Shown here: piece by piece, positions 1-7,219 of the stretch
How positions within the stretch are numbered: the stretch's first letter is position 1
Layout: each line of letters opens with the position of its first letter
Source: Cyanobacteriota bacterium
Lineage (GTDB): Bacteria; Cyanobacteriota; Cyanobacteriia; SKYG9
Assembly: GCA_025054735.1 (NCBI GenBank)
Contig: JANWZG010000027.1
Span: 1-16,018 of the forward strand
DNA length: 16,018 bases
Direction of reading: 5' to 3'
Notes under the pieces: generated by a model
Databases searched by the model: none
The model's input: only the letters and a program-made list of their open reading frames with translations
Told to the model about the DNA's origin: nothing
Made by a program: the position numbers and the translations under genes

Positions 1-2
1 AT

Positions 3-299
3 CACTACACTATCCATGCAGATGTTGTGGGCTATCAGTCCCGACCGCGCCTACCAGAGTTGGATCTCAGCACTCGCCTTGACCCCCTAGCTGCTTTGCA
101 AACCTACCTCAGCGATCGTCAAGACTTGCAAGACATTGCTGCTGATATGCTAGCGGCTGCCCAAACCCTGCTGGCGAATGATGATGAGGTGGTGATGGAC
201 TTTCCTGCTGACTTGACAGCTATTCAGCAATTTCCTGACCGATCTCCTGACCAACTTTCTGAACCCTGCTCCAGCTCTATCCAACTGAGTATCCTCTAG
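3..299 (+). CDS. C-terminal fragment, possibly of an SbcD-like DNA repair nuclease
   Basis: The reading frame is open from the first bases of the window to a TAG at 297-299, so this is the last ~98 residues of a longer protein. A GTG at 27 is available but nothing marks it as a start, and the frame continues upstream of it. The visible part is an acidic, mostly helical tail with the segments LPELDLSTRLDPLAALQTYL and DIAADMLAAAQTLL. From memory this resembles the C-terminal end of cyanobacterial SbcD-type metallophosphoesterase nucleases, which work with SbcC on DNA ends and hairpins. No catalytic motif lies inside the window, so the product name is a guess. That it is a real coding end is more secure: the frame is open and the next gene starts 59 bases after the stop. 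Confidence 0.45.
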   Translation, partial: HYTIHADVVGYQSRPRLPELDLSTRLDPLAALQTYLSDRQDLQDIAADMLAAAQTLLANDDEVVMDFPADLTAIQQFPDRSPDQLSEPCSSSIQLSIL

Positions 300-358
300 G
301 CAGGTTTGCTGTAACTTTGAGCTTGGGGTGTAGTGGATGATATGGCTCGTTAGTCTTG

Positions 359-2308
359 ATGCCACTAAAATTAGACCCCGTAAGGTTCTGCACTGCTGTC
401 GTGTCTGACAATTCTTCGTCCTCATCCCATCCCCGTCGCACCTATCAGTTTCTTTGGGTCGATCGCGCCCTAACATTACTGGCAGTAATCAACTTGGGGA
501 TTGTGTTATTCGACGCTACCTATCTACCACTTCGTCCACTCTACCTGCGAGGACGGGCTGCTCTAGAACAACTTGCCCACTCCGATCGAGAACGCTATCT
601 TCAGCAAGTGGATGCTCTCAAAGCGGTGTTAGCCAGTCAAGAACTATCCTCACCGGAGGTTGATCGCCACCTGCAAACCCTGCAACGCCTTAGCCAGCAA
701 CTACGCCAGTCGGCACCCGTAGAAAGCTCGCCCGCAAGCACAATCGTCGAGATCGACCAACGGCTAGCGACGCGCACAGGGGTGATCGATGGTGCCATGG
801 CAGCTCAGGTATTTTGGAGTCGAGACTATCTAGAAACCCGTGGTTGGCAACAGGAACTGGACTATTTTGACAACTTTGTTCGTTTTTTGTTGGTCTCTGA
901 TGAGCCAAACCTGCCCTATGACTTAATCAAAGGCATTGAACCCCATCGGCAAACCCAGACCTATGAGCGCACTGTAGATGATTTGACTGTTCAGTTACAG
1001 CTACACGGCTGGAACTCTGATCGCATTGACCCGCTTTTGGCTGATTTGCGCCGTTTCAGCACCCAACTCATTGATGATGATCCCTTTCAACGGGCAGGCA
1101 AGTCGGGATCACTAGAGCATATCAAGCTAACCATCAAGCGCCATATTTATACGGTTAATGACAGCGACCTCAAGCGGGTGCTACCTGGTCTAGGGTTATT
1201 GAGTACTGTAGGGTTATTGGATCTAGTCGCACCTGAAATTCTCTGGGCTGACAAGTCTGCTAAGCAGGCATTTAATATCTTTTGGAGCCGCGATCGCTTA
1301 GAAACTGTGGGCTGGCAGCCAGAGTTAGCCTTTTTCAATCAGGCTATACGACCTGCACTGCGAGTCAACTATTTCCGTCACCTAGGAACTAACGATCGTC
1401 CAATCGATCGCTTTTGGTTAGTAGATTTACCCTGGGTAGTGCTGTTTCTAGGGGAATTCTTAGTGCGTGTGTGGTGGTTGAGTCGTCCCCGATCGCAGAC
1501 AGGCCTTACTTGGTCAACAGCCATGCTGCACCGTTGGTATGATGTGCTATTACTTTTGCCTTTTTGGCGCTGGTTGCGCGTTATTCCGGCTGTTATTCGG
1601 TTAGAGCAAGTGCAAATGCTAAATCTAGCGCCCCTACGGGCCTGGCTCAAGTTTAGTATCCTCGCTAATTTCACCGAAGAGATGTCCCAAGCAGTAGTGG
1701 CACGGGTATTGGGACAACTGCAAACTACCGTTCAACAGGGGGCTATTCGCCAAGCATTGCTATCGCCCCGCCAGCCTAAACGCGCCTATGTAGATGCTAA
1801 CAACACCAATGAGGTAAAAGCGATTGTCGATCGTCTATGGCAACTGATGACATGCCAAGTACTACCCCAAATTCGCCCAGAATTAGACACCCTCCTCCGT
1901 TACCGCATCAACAAAACCCTCCAAAAAACCCGCTGGTATGCCCTTAGTCAGAGACTTCCCGGAATGAAGCGACTGTCTACTCAGATAGAAGGCAGTGTAG
2001 CAGCTAGACTTTCTGAACTGCTCTCTGAGGGCCTTATGCAGGCTTACTTAGCCAACAAAGACCTACCCCCTGATCCCGTGCTGGAGGAACTTACTCAACG
2101 AGTGATCGATCGCTTCACAACTGCCCTACAGACTGAGTTGAACCAATCTAGCGCCCTACGGGAAATTGAATTCCTTCTGGCTGAACTGTTAGAAGAGTTG
2201 AAGCTGACATATTTGAATAGAGTGCCTGCCGATAACACAATCCAGATGAGGCTCTCTGCCCAGACGATGGGCAAGCTGAATATCGATCATTCCTCTTCAA
2301 ATTTGTGA
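359..2308 (+). CDS. Conserved-type membrane protein with duplicated internal segment, function unknown
   Basis: I do not recognise a named family. The frame opens with TTG at 356 directly followed by ATG at 359; ATG is the better start (649 residues). No clear Shine-Dalgarno is visible. Residue numbers here count from the TTG. A hydrophobic segment lies at about 37-57. A second hydrophobic cluster at about 352-376 is followed by a third at about 394-413 (WYDVLLLLPFWRWLRVIPAV); this pair, with an aromatic and arginine pattern, recalls the S3-S4 part of voltage-gated-like channels, but no pore helix or selectivity filter is seen. The rest is charged and helical, including a long C-terminal domain (about 440-620). 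Residues 153-179 and 309-335 are two copies of one segment sharing FWSRD, LET, GWQ and EL, so part of the protein arose by duplication. Likely located in a membrane; its role is unknown. Confidence 0.8.
   Translation: MPLKLDPVRFCTAVVSDNSSSSSHPRRTYQFLWVDRALTLLAVINLGIVLFDATYLPLRPLYLRGRAALEQLAHSDRERYLQQVDALKAVLASQELSSPEVDRHLQTLQRLSQQLRQSAPVESSPASTIVEIDQRLATRTGVIDGAMAAQVFWSRDYLETRGWQQELDYFDNFVRFLLVSDEPNLPYDLIKGIEPHRQTQTYERTVDDLTVQLQLHGWNSDRIDPLLADLRRFSTQLIDDDPFQRAGKSGSLEHIKLTIKRHIYTVNDSDLKRVLPGLGLLSTVGLLDLVAPEILWADKSAKQAFNIFWSRDRLETVGWQPELAFFNQAIRPALRVNYFRHLGTNDRPIDRFWLVDLPWVVLFLGEFLVRVWWLSRPRSQTGLTWSTAMLHRWYDVLLLLPFWRWLRVIPAVIRLEQVQMLNLAPLRAWLKFSILANFTEEMSQAVVARVLGQLQTTVQQGAIRQALLSPRQPKRAYVDANNTNEVKAIVDRLWQLMTCQVLPQIRPELDTLLRYRINKTLQKTRWYALSQRLPGMKRLSTQIEGSVAARLSELLSEGLMQAYLANKDLPPDPVLEELTQRVIDRFTTALQTELNQSSALREIEFLLAELLEELKLTYLNRVPADNTIQMRLSAQTMGKLNIDHSSSNL
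812..892 (+). repeat. Internal protein repeat, copy 1
   Basis: This encodes residues 153-179 of the membrane protein. It matches residues 309-335 (1280-1360) at FWSRD-LET-GWQ-EL and at several hydrophobic positions. The DNA has diverged, so the duplication is not recent. Copy 1 lies in a soluble stretch, whereas copy 2 leads straight into the membrane segments. Confidence 0.7.
1280..1360 (+). repeat. Internal protein repeat, copy 2
   Basis: This encodes residues 309-335 of the membrane protein and is the partner of the segment at 812-892. It is followed about 17 residues later by the hydrophobic cluster near residue 352. A HIP1 octamer (1290-1297) falls inside this copy and not inside copy 1. 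Confidence 0.7.
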
Positions 2309-2426
2309 GGATGTTCGTAAAGACTACTAAAGACTACTGTAGATAGTGCTAGACAACCTGCGGGAAAAGTTAATGACTGCATTGGCAGGCGCTCTACCCT
2401 GTGCAATTTCTGTGGGCTAAAATCGC

Positions 2427-2470
2427 AAATCTAAAATCCAAATCTAAAATCCAAAACAGTCCAAAACAGT
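2427..2470. repeat. Adjacent short tandem repeats (13 bp x2, 10 bp x2)
   Basis: AAATCTAAAATCC occurs at 2427-2439 and 2440-2452, and CCAAAACAGT at 2451-2460 and 2461-2470, overlapping by two bases. All copies are exact. Short tandem repeats of this kind (STRR sequences) are known between genes of many cyanobacteria. No function can be read from the sequence. Confidence 0.75.
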
Positions 2471-2580
2471 ATCACTAAACCTTGACTTGATAAACCATTG
2501 TTACCTAAAACTGACTGCCCATTCTGACTCAAACCACCTCAGAACTTTCCATAAAACGAGTGCCAAATTAATTGAACAAG

Positions 2581-2586
2581 TATAAT
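2581..2586 (+). promoter_or_regulatory. Candidate -10 box for dps
   Basis: A consensus TATAAT lies 63 bases before the dps ATG in an AT-rich stretch. No good -35 hexamer lies 16-18 bases upstream, so the promoter may depend on an activator or be misidentified. The motif ATAATT recurs at 2582 and 2592, which could be part of an operator, but no Fur or PerR palindrome is clear. Confidence 0.35.
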
Positions 2587-2643
2587 TAGCGATAATTGTC
2601 AAGTATCGCCCCGTTCACTCAATTAACAAGGGAGACAAACTGT

Positions 2644-3558
2644 ATGGACAACAATGGTCGTGGGCAAGTGCTTCATCCTAGTCGAATTGATATTCCAGCA
2701 ACCGTGCGCTCTGAACTAGTGACAATTCTAAATCACACCTTAGCCCATACCCTAGATCTAAAAACCCAAGTCAAGCAAGCTCATTGGAATGTTAAAGGCA
2801 TGGAGTTTTACACCCTTCATGAGTTGTTTGACGAGATGGCCACCGAGTTGGAAGAGTTTGTAGACTCCTTTGCAGAACGAGTAACTGCCTTGGGCGGCAC
2901 TGCTATGGGCACGGCTCGGATGGTAGCCGCTGTCTCTACCCTGCCTGATTATCCCGTTGACCTGTTGGATGGAGTTGACCATGTTACGGCCTTGGCTGAT
3001 CGCTACGCTACCCTGGCGAAGCTGGTGCGCGATGGCATTGCTAAAACTGACGAATTAGGGGATGCAGATAGCGCAGACCTATACACAGAAGTCTCCCGTG
3101 ACCTTGACAAGCGTCTGTGGTTCCTTGATGCTCACTTGCAAACACCCTCACTGGTCTTGGAGGTAGCCTCTCCAAAGTCAACAGCCTCAATCACAACAGC
3201 CCCAGTTACTAGTACAGAGTCAGCAGTGCATTCAACCTCTACGGCAAAATCATCTGCAAAGGCCCCCACCAAAACAACTACTGCTAGCGCCGCAACTACT
3301 AACAAGACCAGTAAATCTGGAAGTGCCGCAAAAAGTGTTGGCACAACCAAGTCAGCCACAACCTCTAAGTCAGCATCCACAAAGTCCTCTACTTCATCTA
3401 CTAATACGTCCTCTGCTAAATCAGCATCTACTTCAAAACCTCCGTCAACTACAGTGGCTAACAGCGCAACAGCAACTAATGGCATTGCGCCCAAAGCCAA
3501 GAGTGCAGCACCAAAGTTAGGAAGCCGAGCCAAGGGTGGCCAGAGTAAAAAATCGTAG
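2644..3558 (+). CDS. dps: Dps-family ferritin with long Lys/Ser/Thr/Ala-rich C-terminal tail
   Basis: Dps proteins form 12-subunit shells that oxidise Fe(II), usually with hydrogen peroxide, store the iron, and in some members bind and protect DNA. The core (about residues 18-166) has the full inter-subunit ferroxidase set with canonical spacing: His47 (in AHWNVKGMEF), His59, Asp63, Asp74 and Glu78 (in DSFAERV), so it should be active. The start at 2644 is preferred over the upstream in-frame ATG at 2596 because AGGGAG lies 9 bases before it. Residues 167-304 are a low-complexity tail with 18 Lys, 1 Arg and only 2 acidic residues, rich in SAK/TSK/TTK units. Typical Dps proteins are 150-200 residues, so 304 is long. 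Lysine-rich tails of other Dps proteins, such as mycobacterial ones, bind DNA; that role here is inference. The gene stands alone and converges with the hydrolase gene. Confidence 0.93.
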   Translation: MDNNGRGQVLHPSRIDIPATVRSELVTILNHTLAHTLDLKTQVKQAHWNVKGMEFYTLHELFDEMATELEEFVDSFAERVTALGGTAMGTARMVAAVSTLPDYPVDLLDGVDHVTALADRYATLAKLVRDGIAKTDELGDADSADLYTEVSRDLDKRLWFLDAHLQTPSLVLEVASPKSTASITTAPVTSTESAVHSTSTAKSSAKAPTKTTTASAATTNKTSKSGSAAKSVGTTKSATTSKSASTKSSTSSTNTSSAKSASTSKPPSTTVANSATATNGIAPKAKSAAPKLGSRAKGGQSKKS

Positions 3559-3595
3559 TAGTTACAGTAACCCAAACTATAGGAGGCTGAGCCAG

Positions 3596-4501
3596 CTAGT
3601 AACCTATGGGTCTCTCTGCAGCCCAATTTTGCAACAAAGTGTTTACTTGGTCTGGAGCTTCATCCTGGGGGCAATGTCCAACCCCTTTAAGGGCAATAAA
3701 GTGCTGCACAGCAGAAAACTCTGCTAGCGCTCTACCTTTGGCGATCGGTTCCCACGGATCAGCAGCCCCCCAAATCATCAGCACAGGGCAACTCAACTGT
3801 GGTAGCAGTTCCTCTGGCAAAGGGCCATGGGAATAGGCTGTGAATGCCAAAAACACATCGGCTGCTCCTGGTGTGCGAGCAGGCGCTAGAATTAGGTTCA
3901 CCAGTTCACTGGTAACAGCATCCTGATTACAATAAGCCTGACACAGCAAGCGTCGCACAACTCTGGGCTGGGCAATTTGTGAAAAGAATAGGCGACCGAT
4001 CGGGCGATAGCTCAATAAGCGTTGCATCAGGGGCGCTGCTAGGCGTTCATGCCAAGAAATTTCCTGACGTTTGCGCTCGTGCAACAATCGCAACGAACAG
4101 TTCAGCAGTGCCATCCGGGTAACTAGTTCTGGAGCCATCACTGCTGCTTGCATGGCAACAATACAGCCGATGGAATTTCCTGCTAGCATGACCTGATCGC
4201 CCACTACCTCTCGACAAAACTCGACCACTTGCTCACCCCAAGTCTCGAACGTGTAATCGATTTTGGTTCCAGGGTTAGGCTTGTCAGAGTAGCCAAAGCC
4301 AATCAAATCAAGCGCATAGACACGATGGTTCACTGCTAAGACAGGCAAATTTTTGCGCCAGTGATCACTAGATGCTCCAAAGCCATGAATCAAGACGATC
4401 GCGATTCCATGGTCTCCTGCACACTGGTAACGAATCGTATGGCCGCGCCAAGTCCAGAATTGAGACTGGGGCTGGAGAGAACTCTCTAAAACTGGAGCCA
4501 T
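3596..4501 (-). CDS. Alpha/beta hydrolase, similar to pheophytinase/chlorophyll dephytylase group
   Basis: This is a 301-residue soluble alpha/beta-fold hydrolase. The oxyanion-hole motif HGFGASSDHW is at residues 39-48. The nucleophile elbow GNSIG gives Ser110, and the other triad members are probably Asp248 (in WGAADPW) and His276 (in GVGHCPQDEAP). The ALDLIGFGYSDKP stretch is typical of the family. The GNS elbow, the DPW after the acid and the GHCP-DE-P ending resemble plant pheophytinase and chlorophyll dephytylase, which remove the phytol chain from pheophytin or chlorophyll. In a phototroph such a role is possible, but substrate cannot be read from sequence and the same fold covers esterases and haloperoxidase-like enzymes. 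It starts at ATG 4501 with no stronger alternative seen. The 3' end is 37 bases from the dps stop on the other strand. Confidence 0.9.
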   Translation of the reverse strand: MAPVLESSLQPQSQFWTWRGHTIRYQCAGDHGIAIVLIHGFGASSDHWRKNLPVLAVNHRVYALDLIGFGYSDKPNPGTKIDYTFETWGEQVVEFCREVVGDQVMLAGNSIGCIVAMQAAVMAPELVTRMALLNCSLRLLHERKRQEISWHERLAAPLMQRLLSYRPIGRLFFSQIAQPRVVRRLLCQAYCNQDAVTSELVNLILAPARTPGAADVFLAFTAYSHGPLPEELLPQLSCPVLMIWGAADPWEPIAKGRALAEFSAVQHFIALKGVGHCPQDEAPDQVNTLLQNWAAERPIGY

Positions 4502-5009
4502 GTCGTCGTCTTAGAAACCACTACCCTAAGAATCATAAATTAACCCTTTAATATTTGCCATAGCAGAGAACAATATGGATGGAGGCCGGTCAACTTTAGA
4601 ATCTGCTACTAATGCAAATCCAGTAAAGTGGACTGATACAAAGCCAATAAAGGTAGTACCCATAAACTACTTTCCCCTTTCTAAGGTCTGTAAATGTATC
4701 TCTAGAAGGTATCTCTAAAATATGTGGGGCATGTATAGAGGTTTTTTCAGATTCATTAAAAATTTGGTTGATCTTTAGCTACAATAGTTAATCGCTCTGA
4801 AAATTGTTTAGTAGACTCACTCCCTTGAGGGCTGAGCTGCTACATCTTGTCACATCGTGATCGGCTAGCGACGATCAACGTCATTCCTACGGGATATATC
4901 AGAGTAGAGATATTTTGATATTGAGGTAACAGCGCTATGCTAGCAAAGCACGATGTAGACCTAAGCTAGTTGGCTAGTAATCAATCAGCGTTAGAGAGGT
5001 TGGAAAGGA
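4502..5009. other. Gene-free region between divergent hydrolase and secE genes
   Basis: This 508-base AT-rich region should hold promoters for the hydrolase (minus) and the secE operon (plus). I checked it for a tRNA, since tRNA genes often lie near secE, and found no cloverleaf. A 6-bp inverted repeat TGATCG/CGATCA lies at 4858-4863 and 4872-4877. A 47-codon frame at 4575-4718 has no convincing start signal or family. Nothing else is recognised. Confidence 0.65.
4756..4785 (+). promoter_or_regulatory. Candidate promoter for the secE-nusG-rplKA operon
   Basis: TTAAAA (4756-4761) and TACAAT (4780-4785) are 18 bases apart. The -10 has one mismatch to consensus and the -35 is weak. It would give a leader of about 220 bases. 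An alternative pair, TTGATA and TATGCT with 15 bases between, lies near 4916-4941. Neither is decisive. Confidence 0.3.
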
Positions 5010-5237
5010 ATGGTTTCCGAGAAAAAAGATACAGCATCAGTAACCGAGGTGAAACCTGGCTTTAATCTTGCAACCTTTTTCAAGGAAACAAAAGAAGAGT
5101 TGGGTAAAATCACATGGCCTAGCCGTCAACAGCTTGTAAGTGAATCACTTTCGGTTGTGTTTATGGTTACCCTGTCAGCCGCTCTTGTGTACTTAGCTGA
5201 TCAACTCTTCGACTGGATAGCTCTCCAGATATTCTGA
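5010..5237 (+). CDS. secE: Preprotein translocase subunit SecE
   Basis: SecE clamps the SecY channel in the plasma and thylakoid membranes and is needed for Sec-dependent export. The 75-residue protein has the short bacterial form: a charged N-terminus, the amphipathic helix FFKETKEELGKITWPSR (residues 23-39, including the conserved WPSR), and one transmembrane segment at about 46-65. GAGAGG lies about ten bases before the ATG, with a further AAGGA touching it. It is first in the secE-nusG-rplK-rplA cluster, the usual bacterial order. Nothing is unusual. Confidence 0.95.
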   Translation: MVSEKKDTASVTEVKPGFNLATFFKETKEELGKITWPSRQQLVSESLSVVFMVTLSAALVYLADQLFDWIALQIF

Positions 5238-5286
5238 TTCGTGCTTCTTTGGTTAATTCTATCGTCACCCAATCGTCAAAGCATTT

Positions 5287-5919
5287 ATGACCATGGTAGC
5301 TACCTCAGATGACCAATACAACTTGGATACCCATGATGACAACATTGATGTCTCAAAGTTGGCGCATTGGTATATTGTTCAAGTTGCGTCTGGTTGTGAA
5401 AAGAAGGTTAAGGCCAATCTGGAGCAACGCATCCAAACCTTAGATGTAGCCGATCGTATTCTTCAGATTGAGATTCCTCAAACACCGACGGTCAAACTTA
5501 AGAAAGACGGTAGCCGTCAAAGCATTGACGAAAAAGTCTTTCCGGGCTACGTGCTGATTCGGATGTTGATGGACGACGAAACATGGCTGATTGTCAAAAA
5601 CACACCCAATGTGATTAACTTCGTGGGTGCTGAGCAAAAGCGCCGTTACGGTCGTGGTCGTGGCCACGTTAAGCCCATGCCCCTGAGCCAGGCAGAAGTG
5701 GAGCGGATCTTCAAGCAAGCTCAAGAACAAAAACCAGTGGTGAAAGTGGATATGGCCCCTGGAGATAAGGTATTGGTGCTTAACGGCCCCTTTAAAGACT
5801 TCGAGGGCGAGGTTATTGAGGTTAGTCCAGAGCGGAACAAGCTGAAAGCATTGCTGTCTATCTTTGGACGCGATACTCCGGTGGAATTGGAATTCAACCA
5901 GATTCAAAAACAAAGTTAA
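5287..5919 (+). CDS. nusG: Transcription termination/antitermination factor NusG
   Basis: NusG binds RNA polymerase through its N-terminal domain and links it to Rho or the ribosome through its C-terminal KOW domain. The NGN domain begins at about residue 27 (HWYIVQVASGCEKKV) and includes VFPGYVLIRM (84-93). The KOW motif is at about 157-184 (PGDKVLVLNGPFKDFEGEV). At 210 residues it is longer than E. coli NusG (181) because of an acidic N-terminal extension of about 25 residues. No clear ribosome-binding site precedes ATG 5287; ATG 5293 two codons on is equally possible. It lies 49 bases after secE and 20 before rplK, so all are probably co-transcribed. Confidence 0.96.
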   Translation: MTMVATSDDQYNLDTHDDNIDVSKLAHWYIVQVASGCEKKVKANLEQRIQTLDVADRILQIEIPQTPTVKLKKDGSRQSIDEKVFPGYVLIRMLMDDETWLIVKNTPNVINFVGAEQKRRYGRGRGHVKPMPLSQAEVERIFKQAQEQKPVVKVDMAPGDKVLVLNGPFKDFEGEVIEVSPERNKLKALLSIFGRDTPVELEFNQIQKQS

Positions 5920-5939
5920 CTAAGACCTCTAGTAGCAAC

Positions 5940-6365
5940 ATGGCAAAGAAAGTAGTAGCGATTATCAAGCTGGCAATTACTGCTGGTAAAGCAAACCCGG
6001 CTCCTCCGATCGGCCCAGCATTGGGTCAACACGGAGTCAACATCATGATGTTCTGCAAGGAATACAATGCGAGAACGGCTGACCAAGCGGGTCTGGTGGT
6101 TCCAGTCGAAATCTCAGTATATGAAGACCGGAGCTTTACATTTGTTCTAAAGACGCCACCTACCTCAGTCCTGATTTGCAAAGCCCTAGGTATTGAACGG
6201 GGATCAGCTCAGCCTAATAAGAAAAAAGTTGGCACCCTGACCCGTGAACAGCTAAGAACCATAGCCCAAACCAAGCTGCCAGACTTAAATGCCAATGACA
6301 TCGAAGCGGCTATGCGGATCGTAGAGGGAACAGCTCGCAATATGGGTGTGTTAATTGCTGATTAG
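5940..6365 (+). CDS. rplK: Ribosomal protein L11 (uL11)
   Basis: L11 binds the GTPase-associated region of 23S rRNA beside the L10-L12 stalk. The 141-residue protein is full length. The N-terminal domain holds the proline-rich PAPPIGPALGQHGVNIMMFC (from residue 21), and the C-terminal RNA-binding domain holds PNKKKVG, KLPDLNANDIEAAMRIVEGT and the ending GTARNMGV. It starts 20 bases after nusG without a strong Shine-Dalgarno, which suggests translational coupling. A 79-base gap with a strong hairpin separates it from rplA. Confidence 0.98.
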   Translation: MAKKVVAIIKLAITAGKANPAPPIGPALGQHGVNIMMFCKEYNARTADQAGLVVPVEISVYEDRSFTFVLKTPPTSVLICKALGIERGSAQPNKKKVGTLTREQLRTIAQTKLPDLNANDIEAAMRIVEGTARNMGVLIAD

Positions 6366-6372
6366 CGTTTGC

Positions 6373-6396
6373 TAGTGAGTAAATGCTTACTCGCTA
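6373..6396 (+). promoter_or_regulatory. Strong stem-loop between rplK and rplA
   Basis: TAGTGAGTAA (6373-6382) pairs with TTACTCGCTA (6387-6396) across a four-base loop ATGC. The ten-pair stem includes one U-G pair when read as RNA. No T-run follows, so it is not a standard terminator. It begins 7 bases after the rplK stop and could stabilise or mark processing of the transcript, or bind L1, which controls this operon in other bacteria. Function is inferred only. Confidence 0.55.
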
Positions 6397-6444
6397 TTAG
6401 GTCAATTGTTGATATGTAGAGATGCAGTTAGAAGGGGAAGGGGT

Positions 6445-7161
6445 ATGGTAAAGCGAATCTCGCGACGCTTGCGGGCGTTGCAGGAAAAGGTTGAAAAACG
6501 TCCATATACACCAGTTGAAGCACTGACCTTGCTGAAGGAAACAGCAACAGCAAAGTTTCCGGAGTCAGCCGAAGCTCACATCCGATTGGGGATCGATCCT
6601 AAGTATGCTGACCAGCAACTCCGGACAACTGTGGCTTTGCCTAAAGGTACTGGACAAGAAGTGCGTGTTGCTGTAATTGCTAGGGGTGAAAAAGTAACAG
6701 AGGCTACTAAAGCAGGAGCAGATGTTGCTGGCTCAGAGGAATTAATTGACGAAATTCAGAAGGGGCGGATGGATTTCGACAAATTGATTGCTACTCCAGA
6801 TATGATGCCCCAAGTTGCAAAGCTAGGTAAGCTATTGGGGCCTCGTGGCCTAATGCCGTCTCCCAAGGGTGGAACAGTCACATTCGATCTAGGAAGTGCG
6901 ATCGCTGAGTTTAAAGCTGGTAAACTAGAGTTTCGGGCCGATCGCACAGGCATTGTCCATGTGCTGTTTGGTAAAGTGTCCTTCTCCGTTGACGACTTGC
7001 TAGTAAACCTCAAAGCTCTGCAAGAGACGATTGATCGCAATCGACCTTCTGGGGCCAAGGGACGCTACTGGCGCTCAGTCTTTGTTGCATCCACAATGGG
7101 GCCATCCATCGAAGTTGACATTAGTGCCTTGCGAGAATTGAAACTGACGGAAGCCGCATGA
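6445..7161 (+). CDS. rplA: Ribosomal protein L1 (uL1)
   Basis: L1 forms the mobile stalk at the ribosomal E site and in many bacteria represses its own operon by binding mRNA. The protein is 238 residues from ATG 6445, which follows a purine-rich GAAGGGGAAGGGG. An in-frame ATG at 6406 would add 13 residues not typical of L1, so it is rejected. Signature parts are KRISRRLRALQEKV at the N-terminus, GPRGLMPSPKGGTV in the middle (about residues 132-145), and FVASTMGPSIEVD near the C-terminus. It is the last gene before the rplJ leader. Confidence 0.97.
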   Translation: MVKRISRRLRALQEKVEKRPYTPVEALTLLKETATAKFPESAEAHIRLGIDPKYADQQLRTTVALPKGTGQEVRVAVIARGEKVTEATKAGADVAGSEELIDEIQKGRMDFDKLIATPDMMPQVAKLGKLLGPRGLMPSPKGGTVTFDLGSAIAEFKAGKLEFRADRTGIVHVLFGKVSFSVDDLLVNLKALQETIDRNRPSGAKGRYWRSVFVASTMGPSIEVDISALRELKLTEAA

Positions 7162-7219
7162 AACAACCACGATAGAGATTTCTCTCTGTCATTTCACTAA
7201 AACTGAATTAACCCTGTCC

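Larger units (their letters stand above)
2309..2643. other. Intergenic region with three short exact tandem repeats and the dps leader
   Basis: No convincing gene or tRNA is present. The region has three exact short tandem duplications: TAAAGACTAC twice (2318-2337), AAATCTAAAATCC twice (2427-2452) and CCAAAACAGT twice (2451-2470). The last 80 bases are AT-rich and hold the probable dps promoter and ribosome-binding site. Confidence 0.7.

Noticed and set aside
3132..3626. 164-codon minus-strand frame opposite the Dps tail, hydrophobic Val/Ala/Leu-rich
   Set aside because: It is the mirror of the Ser/Thr/Ala/Lys codons of the Dps tail; the plus-strand protein has a clear family and ribosome-binding site.
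4575..4718. 47-codon plus-strand open frame in the hydrolase-secE gap
   Set aside because: No Shine-Dalgarno, no recognisable family and no evidence of coding bias; it is likely a chance frame in AT-rich promoter DNA.
4502..5009. Possible tRNA upstream of secE
   Set aside because: No acceptor-stem pairing, no T-loop GGTTCRA pattern and no cloverleaf could be found.
6406..6444. 13-residue N-terminal extension of L1
   Set aside because: ATG 6445 has a strong purine-rich ribosome-binding site and begins the conserved L1 sequence; the extension overlaps that site.
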